The position numbers and the translations under genes are program-made. From Symsagittifera roscoffensis (lineage: Eukaryota; Xenacoelomorpha; Acoela; Convolutidae): a stretch of DNA of 64,000 nt. This document shows positions 24,520-37,296 of the stretch, in pieces (within the stretch, counting starts at the first letter, position 1; every line of letters starts with the position of its first letter). Where the stretch lies: the NCBI RefSeq assembly GCF_963678635.1, contig NC_087067.1, positions 59,006,487-59,070,486 on the forward strand, in the 5' to 3' direction. The notes beneath the pieces were generated by a model, which worked only from the letters and a program-made list of their open reading frames with translations, did not search any database and was not told where the DNA came from.

Positions 24520-25420
24520 CCTGACAGAATCCCACAACTGGGTTGCTAATTACAAACTTGATAAAATAAACACTGAATTATCACTACAAACTTGAATTAA
24601 ACTGGAAAATCAAAAAAAAACTTTAACCTTTGCAATACCCGCTAAAATTCTTTTGTTAAACATGCAAAAACAAAACGTTGAAAAAACTTAATCATGGCGA
24701 AATCATGAAGCCCGCATTTTAAAATACTATAGATGATCAATTGATGAGAGTTTCAACGTGAAGGTTCTTTTTAAATTAAAGTGGTCAAATCTCCAAATCC
24801 ACTGGGTTTCAGATCTTCGCATTTTGAATCAAAACCCTACAATTAAACCGCATGAATACCATTTGCTGCCATCAATAGATAGCTCCTGCGTAATTGAAAT
24901 AAAAACAAACATTTTTCTTAGTTAAATGAAATTTTTTGAAATACCATAAAAGGTCAACTTCGAAATCAAAAACAATTTAAGCAACAATATTAGGATGAAG
25001 GCGACTTCTGCAACTGTGGTAATCTGACTTCACCCCACCAATGTGTCGACGATTTCAAATTTTGAACTTTTTTTTCTGAAATTTAACACCTAAAACTTTT
25101 GAACAAGTAGAACAAGTCATATCTGAAAACAAAAATCATCATGTCTGGAAAAATCAAATGCGTTGAGCAGTCAAATTTGGAATCGAGATATAAATTTTTG
25201 AGATTACAATGATAGCACACCATACTTTTGAAATTTTCAAACCAATGAAACGTTTTGAAAAATCAAAAAATAAGAGAAAATCTTTAGAGAAAATTTAGGC
25301 GCCTATAAAAATTAGAAATCTCATGAAAATTGAAACCTTATGAAAAATATATCAAAAAATCTTACCCTCTTGAAAATGAAGAAAAAAGTATCAAAAAACC
25401 TACCAAAAATGACAGAATTA
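24520..25420. other. AT-rich DNA with one weak 120 bp-type repeat
   Basis: No gene recognised. The only structure is the diverged repeat copy near 25140-25215 (TGTCTGGAAAAATCAAATGC, then TTGAGCAGTCAAATTTGG). Confidence 0.4.
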
Positions 25421-25421
25421 A

Positions 25422-25511
25422 TTAACCAACAAGTAAGTTATCCAGCAAATAAATTAGTAAATAAACCAGCAAATAAATTAACCAGCAAGTAAGTTAACCA
25501 GCAAATAAATA
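25422..25511. repeat. Short tandem motif ACCAGCAAATAAATT
   Basis: Imperfect repeats of ACCAGCAAATAAATTA alternating with CCAGCAAGTAAGTTA, about six copies in 90 bp. Low complexity; no function inferred. Confidence 0.7.
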
Positions 25512-25622
25512 CCAAAGTTACTCGATTGCATAATCGCTCGAGTTTAGACGAAAAAACTAAAAATTCAAACCGGTTTCTCTCGAAACTGGAAAAAGTGTTG
25601 GAAATTTTTTAACCCCAGTCCC

Positions 25623-25967
25623 ATGATTATTTGTGGTACCTGGTTTTGCGAGAAAAGAAAAAAAACAAATTACACTCGAATACATGGCTCCTCCCTATTT
25701 TCAATGGTCGGAAAAAAAGATATGCTGAAGAAAATGAAACAGTACTCACGAGTTCTTTATACTGCTGTTGGGGTTCTTGCTTCTCAATGCGAAAAACAGC
25801 TTTTTAGGTTCAGTCCCGGTCAGTTCTTTTTAGAAATTGCGGAACTGTGCCTGCAAGCAGAAGACAGGTTAATTAGGATGGATTTGTCTCATTCAGTCAG
25901 AAATTTGCTACTTATTATACTCGCTCAACAAGAAAAAAAACCAGTAAACAGACAGTTGGAAACATAG
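25623..25967 (+). CDS. Hypothetical 114-codon open frame
   Basis: An ATG-led frame in otherwise AT-rich DNA. The product is basic at the N-terminus (MIICGTWFCEKRKK), has a mildly amphipathic middle (VLYTAVGVLASQCEKQLFRF) and ends PVNRQLET. There is no domain, signal peptide or transmembrane segment that I recognise, no obvious promoter or splice partner, and no duplicate elsewhere in the window. It may be a chance open frame or a single exon of a larger gene; probability of a real gene is low. Confidence 0.15.
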   Translation: MIICGTWFCEKRKKTNYTRIHGSSLFSMVGKKDMLKKMKQYSRVLYTAVGVLASQCEKQLFRFSPGQFFLEIAELCLQAEDRLIRMDLSHSVRNLLLIILAQQEKKPVNRQLET

Positions 25968-27160
25968 CCAACTAACAGTTGGAAAAAAGTAATGAACGCA
26001 AGGAAACTGAAAAAAAAAAACTGACTTATTTTTTTTCAAAATCTTCAATTTTTGAATATCGAAAAAAAAAACAGATAGCCTTAAATCTCTTTGATTTTGT
26101 AGAAAAATTTATGGGGGACACTTTTTATAAAATTGACCCAATTTGACAAATTTGGATCAAAAGCTAAAACTTTTATTTCGCTGGGAAATGTGATAATTAA
26201 TTTCCATATTCGAAATTAGAAGTCGATCACGTTTTTCATGACCTTTACAATTTTGATGTTCGAAGTTGGAATTGCCTTCCTTTTAACAATAGAAGTGCAT
26301 TGAATTTGAAAACAAATCTTCAAACCGCGAAAATCAAAATTTAACTTGAACTTAGCCTGTCTGCTTCAACTGGCACATTGCAAACACACAATTTAAACTT
26401 CAGAATACTCTGTTGACTTTGGACTTCTGTTTCTGGCTGACTAACACTGCCTCTTGGACTGTTTCTATCAAACCCATTCGACCTCTGTTCCTGTTCAATA
26501 ATCAAATGATGGGTAAAATGGTGCTAAGTTAACAATGTTCCCTCTAAATTAATCTTTTTCGGCCAATCAAATTTGAACAAAATTAATGTTGGCCTTACTG
26601 CATGAACTTGCCATAACTTTAGGGGAGATATTGTGTCTTCTATAATTTATCTTCTTGGGGGAGGGGAGAGATTTTTCATAAGGTCCAAAGTAAGCTATAT
26701 GGCTTCCAAAAACACCTAAGGCTAACTTTTAAGTGTCTACCCCAATTTGAATGCACTTTTTCCTATTTTCATGTTGTCCATTAAAAAAAAATCATACCTC
26801 TTTGAGCAGGCTTGTAATTTCAGCACCAGAGAGATTTAAATTTAACTTAGAACTTAGTTGCCTCCCAAGAGACCTACTCGCAATAAATCTTTATACTCTA
26901 GATATATTGAGACTAATTGAGACTAGCAGATATAAGAGTAAGATTAAGATCGGTATTAGACTAAGAAGTTGCACGAATCTATCCGGCCGAAAATAGGATA
27001 GCGTTACGAGCAGACGGTGTACCCTATCTGAAATTACTCTGTGAGTTAGACCAAAGAACATAACTCATCTGGTGCGACCAAAAGTCTCGAACAAGACCTT
27101 AAAAAACAATTTAGCTTAGAACTAACAAGATAGATTAGAATTAGACAACAACATTTTCAA
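25968..27160. other. AT-rich flank of the minisatellite
   Basis: No protein family recognised. From about 26870 the base composition shifts and short GAGACTAATTGAGACTAG-type doublets appear. TGGTGCGACCAAAAGTC at 27070-27086, preceded by TAACTCATC, resembles the end of a long terminal repeat followed by a tRNA primer-binding site. No second copy of such a terminal repeat was found in the window, so this is only a candidate. Confidence 0.3.
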
Positions 27161-27161
27161 A

Positions 27162-28214
27162 ATGTTACATGACAATAATTTAATTGAAATGTCTCTACGA
27201 CTCAATAGATCAGAGCCGCTATTCCGAACAATACGAGAACTATCCGTTATTGGAAGAAGTCCTCGGACAAGAAACGATATACGACTACGAAGAAACTTAC
27301 CATTTGTCTTTTTTTCAGGAAAAAGTCTTATTAAAAATTGTTCAGGCTCAATTTTGTTTTTTCGAGGTTTGAATTGTGATTTCTTTTCAAGTTCAGTGCA
27401 TCGCAGGCCATATAAATTAGAAGGAAGTCTAGGGACAGAACGGAAAAATCTTGGGACAGTACGGAAAAGTCTCGGGAAAGTACCAAGAGGTCTTGGGAGA
27501 GTACGAAGAAGTCTTGGCACAGTACGGAAAAGTCTTGGGACAGTACCAAGAGGTCTTGGGACAGTACGAAGGAGTCTAGGGACAGAACGGAGAAGTCTTG
27601 GAACAGTACGGAAAAGTCTTGGGACCGTACGAAAAAGTCTCGGGAAAGTACCAAGAGGTCTTGGGAGAGTACGAAGAAGTCTTGGGACAGTACGGAAAAG
27701 TCTTGGGACAGTACCAAGAGGTCTTGGGACAGTACGAAGGAGTCTAGGGACAGAACGGAGAAGTCTTGGAACAGTACGGAAAAGTCTTGGGACCGTACGA
27801 AAAAGTCCTGGGACAGTACCAAGAGGTCTTGGGACAGTACGAACAAGTCTTGGCACAGTACGGAGAAGTCTTGGGACAGCACGGAAAAGTCTTGGGACAG
27901 TACGCAAAAGTCTCGGGAAAGTACCAAGAGGTCTTGGGAGAGTACGAAGAAGTCTTGGGACGGTATGGAAAAGTCTTGGGACAGCACGGAAAAGTCTTGG
28001 GACAGTACGGAAAAGTCTTGGGACAGTCAGGAAAGGTCTTGGGACAGTACAGAAAAAAATTGAGACAGTACCAAGAAGTCTTGGGACAGTACGAAGAAGT
28101 TTTGGGACAGTACAGAAAAGTCTTGGGACAGTACGGAAAAACCTTGGGAGAGCACGGAAAAGTCTTGGGACAGTACGGAAAAGTCTCGGGACAGCACGGA
28201 AAGTCTTGGGATAG
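27162..28214 (+). other. ATG-led open frame running into the 21 bp minisatellite (350 codons)
   Basis: From the ATG at 27162 about 86 unique codons (beginning MLHDNNLIEMSLRLNRSEPL) run without a stop into the minisatellite, where the frame reads as tandem GTVRKSL heptads until 28214. A second frame from 27184 (ATTG context, no ATG) contains LLEEVLGQETIYDYEETY, whose EEVLGQ matches the heptads read in another array frame. A TTTGTCTTTTTTTCAG tract at 27304-27319 would fit a 3' splice site. No domain is recognised in the unique part. It could be a true repeat-protein N-terminus, a gag leader, or chance; chance is the default because the array is open in every frame. Confidence 0.2.
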
Positions 28215-31200
28215 TACGGAAAAGTCTTGGGACAGTGCAGAAAAGTCTTGGGACAGTACCAAGACGTCTTGGGACGGTACGAAGAAATCTTGGGACAGTA
28301 CAGAAAAGTCTTGGGACAGTACGGAAAAGTCTTCGGACATTACCAAGAGGTCTTGCGACAATACGAAGAAGTCTTGGGACAGTACCGAAAAGTTTTGGGA
28401 CAGTACGGATGAGTGTTGGGACCGTGGGGAAAATCTTGGGACAGTACGGAAAAGTCTTCGGACTGTACGGAAAAGTCTTGGGACAGTACGGAAAAGTCTC
28501 GGGAAAGTACCAGGAGGTCTTGGGAGAGTACGAAGAAGTCTTGGCACAGTACGGAAAAGTCTTGGGACAGCACGGAAAAGTCTTGGGACAGTACGGAAAA
28601 GTCTTGGGACAGTAGCAAGAGGTCTTGGGACAGTACGAACAAGTCTTGGCACAATACGGAAAAGTCTTGGGACAGCACGGAAAAGTCTTGGGACAGTACG
28701 GAAAAGTCTTGGGTCAGTACCAAGAGGTCTTGGGACAGTACCGAAAAGTCTTGGGACAGTACGGAAGAGTCTTGGGACAGTACGGAAAAGTCTTGGGACA
28801 GTACGGAAAAGTCTTGGGACAGTACGGAAAAGTCTTGGGACAGTACGGAAAAGTCTTGGGACAGTACCAAGAGGTCTTTTGACAGTACGAAGAAATATTG
28901 ACACAGTACGGAAAAGTCTTTGGGCAGCACGGAAAAGTATTGGGACTGTACGGAAAAGTCTTGGGATAGTACCAAGAGGTCTTGGAACAGTACGAAGAAG
29001 TCTAGGGTCAGAACGGAGAAGTCTTGGGACAGTACGGAAAAGTCTTGGGACAGTACTAAGAGGTCTTGGGACAGTACGAAGAAGTCTTGGGACAGCACAG
29101 AAAAGTCTTAGGACAGTATGGAAAAGTCTTGGGACAGTACCAAGAGGTCTTGGGACATTACGAAGAAGTCTAGGGACAGAACGGAGAAGTCCTAAGACAG
29201 TACGGAAAAGTATTGGGACAGTACTAAGAGGTCTTAGGACAGTACGAAGAAGTCTTAGGACAGTACGAAGGAGTCTAGGGACAGAACGGAGATGTCTTGG
29301 AACAGTACGGAAAAGTCTTGGGACCGTACGAAAAAGTCTTGGGACAGTACCAAGAGGTCTTGGGACAGTACGAACAAGTCTTGGCACAGTACGGAAAAGT
29401 CTTGGGACAGTACGGAAAAGTCTTGGGACAGTATGGAAAAGTCTTGGGACAGTACCAAGAGGTCTTGGGACAGTACGAAGAAGTCTTGGGACGGTATGGA
29501 AAATTCTTGGGACAGCACGGAAAAATCTTGGGACAGTCCGGAAAAGTCTTGGGACAGTACGTAAAAATTATGGGAGAGCACGGAAAAGTCTTGGGACAGT
29601 ACGGAAAAGTCTCGGGACAGCACGGAAAGTCTTGCGATAGTACGGAAAAGTCTTGGGACAGTGCAGAAAAGTCTTGGGACAGTACCAAGAAGTCTTGGGA
29701 CGGTACGAAGAAGTCATGGGACAGTACGGAAAAGTCTTGGGACAGTACGTAAAAAATTTGGGAGAGCACGGAAAAGTCTTGGGACAGTACGGAAAAGTCT
29801 CGGGACAGCACGGAAAGTCTTGCGATAGTACGAAAAAGTCTTGGGACAGTGCAGAAAAGTCTTGGGACAGTACCAAGAAGTCTTGGGACGGTACGAAGAA
29901 GTCATGGGACAGTACGGAAAAGTCTTGGGACAGTACGGAAAAGTCTTCGGACATTACAAAGAGGTCGTGCGACAATACGAAGAAGTCTTGGGACAGTACG
30001 GAAAAGTCTTCGGACAAAACTAAGAGGTCTTGGGACAGGTCGAAGAAGTCTTGGGACAGTACCGAAAAGTTTTGGGACAGTACGGAAGAGTGTTGGGACC
30101 GTGGGGAAAAATCTTGGGACAGTACGGAAAAGTCTTCGGACTGTACGGAAAAGTCTTGGGACAGTACGGAAAAAAATTGAGACAGTACCAAGAAGTCTTG
30201 GGACAGTACGAAGAAGTCTTGGGACAGTACAGAAAAGTCTTGGGAAAGTACGTAAAAATTTTGGGAGAGCACGGAAAAATCTTGGGACAGTACGGAAAAG
30301 TCTCGGGACAGCACGGAAAGTCTTGCGATAGTACGGAAAAGTCTTGGGACAGTGCAGAAAAGTCTTGGGACAGTACCAAGAAGTCTTGGGACGGTACGAA
30401 GAAGTCATGGGACAGTACGGAAAAGTCTTGGGACAGCACGGAAAAGTCTTCGGACATTACCAAGAGGTCGTGCGACAATACGAAGAAGTCTTGGGACAGT
30501 ACGGAAAAGTCTTGGGACAAAACTAAGAGGTCTTGGGACCGGTCGAAGAAGTCTTGGGACAGTACCGAAAAGTTTTGGGACAGTACGGAAGAGTGTTGGG
30601 ACCGTGGGGAAAAATCTTGGGACAGTACGGAAAAGTCTTCGGACTGTACGGAAAAGTCTTGGGACAGTACGGAAAAGTCTCGGGAAAGTACCAAGAGGTC
30701 TTGGGAGAGTACGAAGAAGTCTTGTCACAGTACGGAAAAGTCTTGGGACAGCACGGAAAAGTCTTGGGACAGTACGGAAAAATCTTGGGACAGGACCAAG
30801 AGGTCTTGGGACAGTACGAAGGAGTCTAGGGACAGAACGGAGAAGTCTTGGAACAGTACGGAAAAGTCTTGGGACCGTACGAGAAAGTCTTGGGACAGTA
30901 CCAAGAGGTCTTGGGACAGTACGAACAAGTCTTGGCACAGTACGGAAAAGTCTTGGGACAGCACGGAAAAGTCTTGGGACAGTACGGAAAAGTCTTGCAA
31001 GAGATCTTGGGACAGTACCGAAAAGTCTTGGGACAGTACGGAAGAGTCTTGGGAAGTACGTAAAAGTCTTGGGACAGTACGGAAAAGTCTTGGGACAGTA
31101 CGGAAAAGTCTTGGGACAGTACGGAAAAGTCTTGGGACAGTACCAAGAGGTCTTTTGACAGTACGAAGAAACCTTGACACAGTACGGAAAAGTCTTGGGG

Positions 31201-33143
31201 CAGCACGGAAAAGTATTGGGACTGTACGGAAAAGTCTTGGGATAGTACCAAGAGGTCTTGGAACAGTACGAAGAAGTCTAGGGTCAGAACGGAGAAATCT
31301 TGGGACAGTACGGAAAAGTCTTGGGACAGTACTAAGAGGTCTTGGGACAGTACGAAGAAGTCTTGGGACAGCACGGAAAAGTCTTAGGACATTATGGAAA
31401 AGTCTTGGGACAGCACGGAAAGTCTTGGGATAGTACGCAAAAGTCTTGGGACAGTGCAGAAAAGTCTTGGGACAGTACCAAGAAGTCTTGGTACAGTACG
31501 AAGAAGTCTTGGGACAGTACGGAAAAGTCCTGGGACAGTACGGAAAAGTCTTCGGACAGTACCAAGAGGTCTTGCGACAATACGAAGAAGTCTTGGGACA
31601 GTATGGAAAAGTCTTGGGACAAAACTAAGAGGTCTTGGGACAGGTCGAAGAAGTCTTGGGACAGTACGGAAAGGTCTTGGGACAGTACGGAAAAGTCTTG
31701 GGACAGTACGGAAAGGTCTTGGGACAGTACAGAAAAAAATTGAGACAGTACCAAGAAGTCTTGGGACAGTACGAAGAAATGTTGGGACAGTACGGAAAAG
31801 TCTTCGGACAGTACCAAGAGGTCTTGCGACAATACGAAGAAGTCTTGGGAAGTACGGAAAAGTCTTGGGACAGTACTAAGAGGTCTTAGGACAGTACGAA
31901 GAAGTCTTGGGGCAGTACTGAAAAGTCTTGGCGCAGCACGGAAAAGTCTTGGGACAGTACGGAAAAGTCTTGGGACAGTACGGAAAGGTCTTGGGACAGT
32001 ACAGAAAAAAATTGAGACAGTACCAAGAAGTCTTGGGACAGTACGAAGAAATGTTGGGACAGTACGAAAAATTCTTGGGATAGTACGGAAACGTCTTGGG
32101 ACAGTACGGAAAAGTCTTGGGACAGTACGAAGAGGTCTTGGGACAGTACGAAGAAGTCTTGGGACAGTACGGAAAAGTCTCAGGACAGCACGGAAAGTCT
32201 TGGGATAGTACGCAAAAGTCTTGGGACAGTGCAGAAAAGTCTTGGGACAGTACCAAGAAGTCTTGGTACAGTACGAAGAAGTCTTGGGACAGTACGGAAA
32301 AGTCCTGGGACAGTACGGAAAAGTCTTCGGACAGTACCAAGAGGTCTTGCGACAATACGAAGAAGTCTTGGGACAGTATGGAAAAGTCTTGGGACAAAAC
32401 TAAGAGGTCTTGGGACAGGTCGAAGAAGTCTTGGGACAGTACGGAAAGGTCTTGGGACAGTACGGAAAAGTCTTGGGACAGTACGTAAAGGTCTTGGGAC
32501 AGTACAGAAAAAAATTGAGACAGTACCAAGAAGTCTTGGGACAGTACGAAAAAGTCTTGGGATAGTACGAAAAAGTCTTGGGACAGTACGGAAAAGTCTT
32601 GGGACAGTACGAAGAGGTCTTGGGACAGTACGAAGAAGTCTTGGGACAGTACGGAAAAGTCTCAGGACAGCACGGAAAGTCTTGGGATAGTACGCAAAAG
32701 TCTTGGGACAGTGCAGAAAAGTCTAGGGACAGTACCAAGAAGTCTTGGTACAGTACGAAGAAGTCTTGGGACAGTACGGAAAAGTCCTGGGACAGTACGG
32801 AAAAGTCTTCGGACAGTACCAAGAGGTCTTGCGACAATACGAAGAAGTCTTGGGACAGTATGGAAAAGTCTTGGGACAAAACTAAGAGGTCTTGGGACAG
32901 GTCGAAGAAGTCTTGGGACAGTACCGAAAAGTCTTGGGACAGTACGGAAGAGTGTTAGAACCGTGCGGAAAAATCTTGGGACAGTACGGAAAAGTCTTGG
33001 GACTGTATGGAAAAGTCTTGGGACAGTACGGAAATGTCTTGGGACAGTACCAAGAGGTCTTGGGACAGTACGAAGAAATCTTCGCACAATACGGAAAAGT
33101 CTTGGGACAAAACTAAGAGGTCTTGGGACAGGTCTAAGAAGTC

Positions 33144-33650
33144 TTGGGACAGTACCGAAAAGTTTTGGGACAGTACGGAAGAGTGTTGGGACCGTGGGGA
33201 AAAATCTTGGGAAAGTACGGAAAAGTCTTCGGACTGTACGGAAAAGTCTTGGGGCAGTACGGAAAAGTCTCGGGAAAGTACCAAGAGGTCTTGGGAGTGT
33301 ACGAAGAAGTCTTGGCACAGTACGGAAAAGTCTTGGGACAGCACGGAAAAGTCTTGGGACAGTACGGAAAAATCTTGGGACAGGACCAAGAGGTCTTGGG
33401 ACAGTACGAAGGAGTCTAGGGACAGAACGGAGAAGTCTTGGGACCGTTCGAAAAAGTCTTGGGACAGTACCAAGAGGTCTTGGGACAGTACGAACAAGTC
33501 TTGGCACAGTACGGAAAAGTCTTGGGACAGCACGGAAAAGTCTTGGCACAGTACGGAAAAGTCTTGGGACAGCACGGAAAAGTCTTTGGACAGTACGGAA
33601 AAATCTTGGGACAGGACCAAGAGGTCTTGGGACAGTACGAAGGAGTCTAG
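33144..33650. repeat. Minisatellite segment duplicated at +1050 bp
   Basis: The variant order starting CAGTACCGAAAAGTTTTGGG, through GACCGTGGGGAAAAATC and GGACAGGACCAAGAGG, recurs at 34194. The offset is 1050 bp, exactly 50 monomers, indicating unequal exchange in register. Confidence 0.7.
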
Positions 33651-34502
33651 GGACAGAACGGAAAAGTCTTGGGACCGTTCGAAAAAGTCTTGGGACAGTA
33701 CCAAGAGGTCTTGGGACAGTACGAACAAGTCTTGGCACAGTACGGAAAAGTCTTGGGACAGCACGGAAAAGTCTTGGGACTGTATGGAAAAGTCTTGGGA
33801 CAGTACGGAAATGTCTTGGGACAGTACCAAGAGGTCTTGGGACAGTACGAAGAAGTCTTCGAACAGTACGGAAAAGTCTTGGGACAAAACTAAGAGGTCT
33901 TGGGACAGGTCTAAGAAGTCTTGGGACAGTACCGAAAAGTTTTGGGACAGTACGGAACAGTGTTGGGATCGTGGGGAAAAATCTTGGGAAAGTACGGAAA
34001 AGTCTTCGGACTGTACGGAAAAGTCTTGGGGCAGTACGGAAAAGTCTTGGGACTGTATGGAAAAGTCTTGGGACAGTACGGAAATGTCTTGGGACAGTAC
34101 CAAGAGGTCTTGGGACAGTACGAAGAAGTCTTCGCACAGTACGGAAAAGTCTTGGGACAAAACTAAGAGGTCTTGGGACAGGTCTAAGAAGTCTTGGGAC
34201 AGTACCGAAAAGTTTTGGGACAGTACGGAAGAGTGTTGGGACCGTGGGGAAAAATCTTGGGAAAGTACGGAAAAGTCTTCGGACTGTACGGAAAAGTCTT
34301 GGGGCAGTACGGAAAAGTCTCGGGAAAGTACCAAGAGGTCTTGGGAGAGTACGAAGAAGTCTTGGCACAGTACGGAAAAGTCTTGGGACAGCACGGAAAA
34401 GTCTTGGGACAGTACGGAAAAATCTTGGGACAGGACCAAGAGGTCTTGGGACAGTACGAAGGAGTCTAGGGACAGAACGGAGAAGTCTTGGGACCGTTCG
34501 AA

Positions 34503-35310
34503 AAAGTCTTGGGACAGTACCAAGAGGTCTTGGGACAGTACGAACAAGTCTTGGCACAGTACGGAAAAGTCTTGGGACAGCACGGAAAAGTCTTGAGACA
34601 GTACGGAAAAGTCTTCGGACAGTACCAAGAGGTCTTGCGACAATACGAAGAAGTCTTGGGACAGTATGGAAAAGTCTTGGGACAAAACTAAGAGGTCATG
34701 GGACAGGTCGAAGAAGTCTTGGGACAGTACCGAAAAGTCTTGAGACAGTACGGAAGAGTGTTAGGACCGTGCGAAAAAATCTTGGGACAGTACGGAAAAG
34801 TCTTGGGACTGTATGGAAAAGTCTTGGGACAGTATGGAAAAGTCTTGGGACAGTACAAAGAGGTCTTGCGACAATACGAAGAAGTCTTGGGACAAAACTA
34901 AGAGGTCTTGGGACAGGTCTAAGAAGTCTTGGCACAGTACGGAAAAGTCTTGGGACAGCACGGAAAAGTCTTGGCACAGTACGGAAAAGTCTTGGACAGC
35001 ACGGAAAAGTCTTGGGACAGTACGGAAAAATCTTGGGACAGGACCAAGAGCTCTTGGGACAGTACGAAGGAGTCTAGGGACAGAACGGAAAAGTCTTGGG
35101 ACCGTTCGAAAAAATCTTGGGACAGTACCAAGAGGTCTTGGGACAGTACGAACAAGTCTTGGCACGGTACGGAAAAGACTTGGGACAGCACGGAAAAGTC
35201 TTGGGACAGTACGGAAAAGTCTTCGGACAGTTCCAAGAGGTCTTGCGACAATACGAAGAAGTCTTGGGACAGTATGGAAAAGTCTTGGGACAAAACTAAG
35301 AGGTCTTCGG
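34503..35310. repeat. Minisatellite segment duplicated at +1614 bp
   Basis: The monomer variant order from about 34503 to 35310 recurs at 36117-36924. It includes a shared irregular junction (CTTGGACAGCACGG near 34991 and 36605) where a base is missing. The offset is 77 monomers minus 3 bp, consistent with three short monomers inside the block. Confidence 0.75.
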
Positions 35311-37296
35311 ACAGTACCGAAAAGTCTTGAGACAGTACGGAAGAGTGTTAGGACCGTGCGGAAAAATCTTGGGACAGTACGGAAAAGTCTTGGGACTGTA
35401 TGGAAAAGTCTTGGGACAGTACGGAAAAGTCTTGGGACAGTACAAAGAGGTCTTGCGACAATATGAAGAAGTCTTGGAACAGTACGGAAAAGTCTTGGGA
35501 CAAAACTAAGAGGTCTTGGGACAGGTCTAAGAAGTCTTGGGACAGTACCGAAAAGTTTTGGGACAGTACGGAAGAGTGTTGGGACCGTGGGGAAAAATCT
35601 TGGGACAGTACGGAAAAGTCTCGGGACAGCACGGAACGTCTTGGGACAGTACGGAAGAGTGTTAGAACCGTGCGGAAAAATCTTGGGACAGTACGGAAAA
35701 GTCTTGGGACTGTATGGAAAAGTCTTGGGACAGTACGGAAAAGTCTTGGGACAGTACCAAGAGGTCTTGGGACAGTACGAAGAAGTCTTCGCACAGTACG
35801 GAAAAGTCTTGGACAGCACGGAAAAGTCTTGGGACAGTACAAAGAGGTCTTGCGACAATACGAAGAAGTCTTGGGACAGTACGGAAAAGTCTTGTGACAG
35901 CAAGGAAAAGTCTTGGGACAGTACGGAAAAGTCTTGGGACAGTACCAAGAGGTCTTGGGACAGTACGAAGAAGTCTAGGGACAGAACGGAGAAGTCTTGG
36001 GACAGTACAGAAAAAAAGTGAGACGGTACTAAGAAGTCTTGGGACAGTACGAAGAAATGTTGGCACAGTACGAAAAAGTCTTGGGATAGTACGGAAAAGT
36101 CTTGGGACAGTACGGAAAAGTCTTGGGACAGTACCAAGAGGTCTTGGGACAGTACGAACAAGTCTTGGCACAGTACGGAAAAGTCTTGGGACAGCACGGA
36201 AAAGTCTTGGGACAGTACGGAAAAGTCTTCGGACAGTACCAAGAGGTCTTGCGACAATACGAAGAAGTCTTGGGACAGTATGGAAAAGTCTTGGGACAAA
36301 ACTAAGAGGTCATGGGACAGGTCGAAGAAGTCTTGGGACAGTACCGAAAAGTCTTGAGACAGTACGGAAGAGTGTTAGGACCGTGCGAAAAAATCTTGGG
36401 ACAGTACGGAAATGTCTTGGGACTGTATGGAAAAGTCTTGGGACAGTACGGAAAAGTCTTGGGACAGTACAAAGAGGTCTTGCGACAATACGAAGAAGTC
36501 TTGGGACAAAACTAAGAGGTCTTGGGACAGGTCTAAGAAGTCTTGGCACAGTACGGAAAAGTCTTGGGACAGCACGGAAAAGTCTTGGCACAGTACGGAA
36601 AAGTCTTGGACAGCACGGAAAAGTCTTGGGACAGTACGGAAAAATCTTGGGACAGGACCAAGAGCTCTTGGGACAGTACGAAGGAGTCTAGGGACAGAAC
36701 GGAAAAGTCTTGGGACCGTTCGAAAAAGTCTTGGGACAGTACCAAGAGGTCTTGGGACAGTACGAACAAGTCTTGGCACAGTACGGAAAAGTCTTGGGAC
36801 AGCACGGAAAAGTCTTGGGACAGTACGGAAAAGTCTTCGGACAGTTCCAAGAGGTCTTGCGACAATACGAAGAAGTCTTAGGACAGTATGGAAAAGTCTT
36901 GGGACAAAACTAAGAGGTCTTGGGACAGGTCGAAGAAGTCTTGGGACAGTACCGAAAAGTCTTGAGACAGTACGGAAGAGTGTTAGGACCGTGCGGAAAA
37001 ATCTTGGGACAGTACGGAAAAGTCTTGGGACTGTATGGAAAAGTCTTGGGACAGTACGGAAAAGTCTTGGGACAGTACAAAGATGTCTTGCGACAATACG
37101 AAGAAGTCTTGGAACAGTACGGAAAAGTCTTGGGACAAAACTAAGAGGTCTTGGGACAGGTCTAAGAAGTCTTGGGACAGTACCGAAAAGTTTTGGGACA
37201 GTACGGAAGAGTGTTGGGACCGTGGGGAAAAATCTTGGGACAGTACGGAAAAGTCTCAGGACAGCACGGAACGTCTTGGGACAGTACGGAAGAGTG

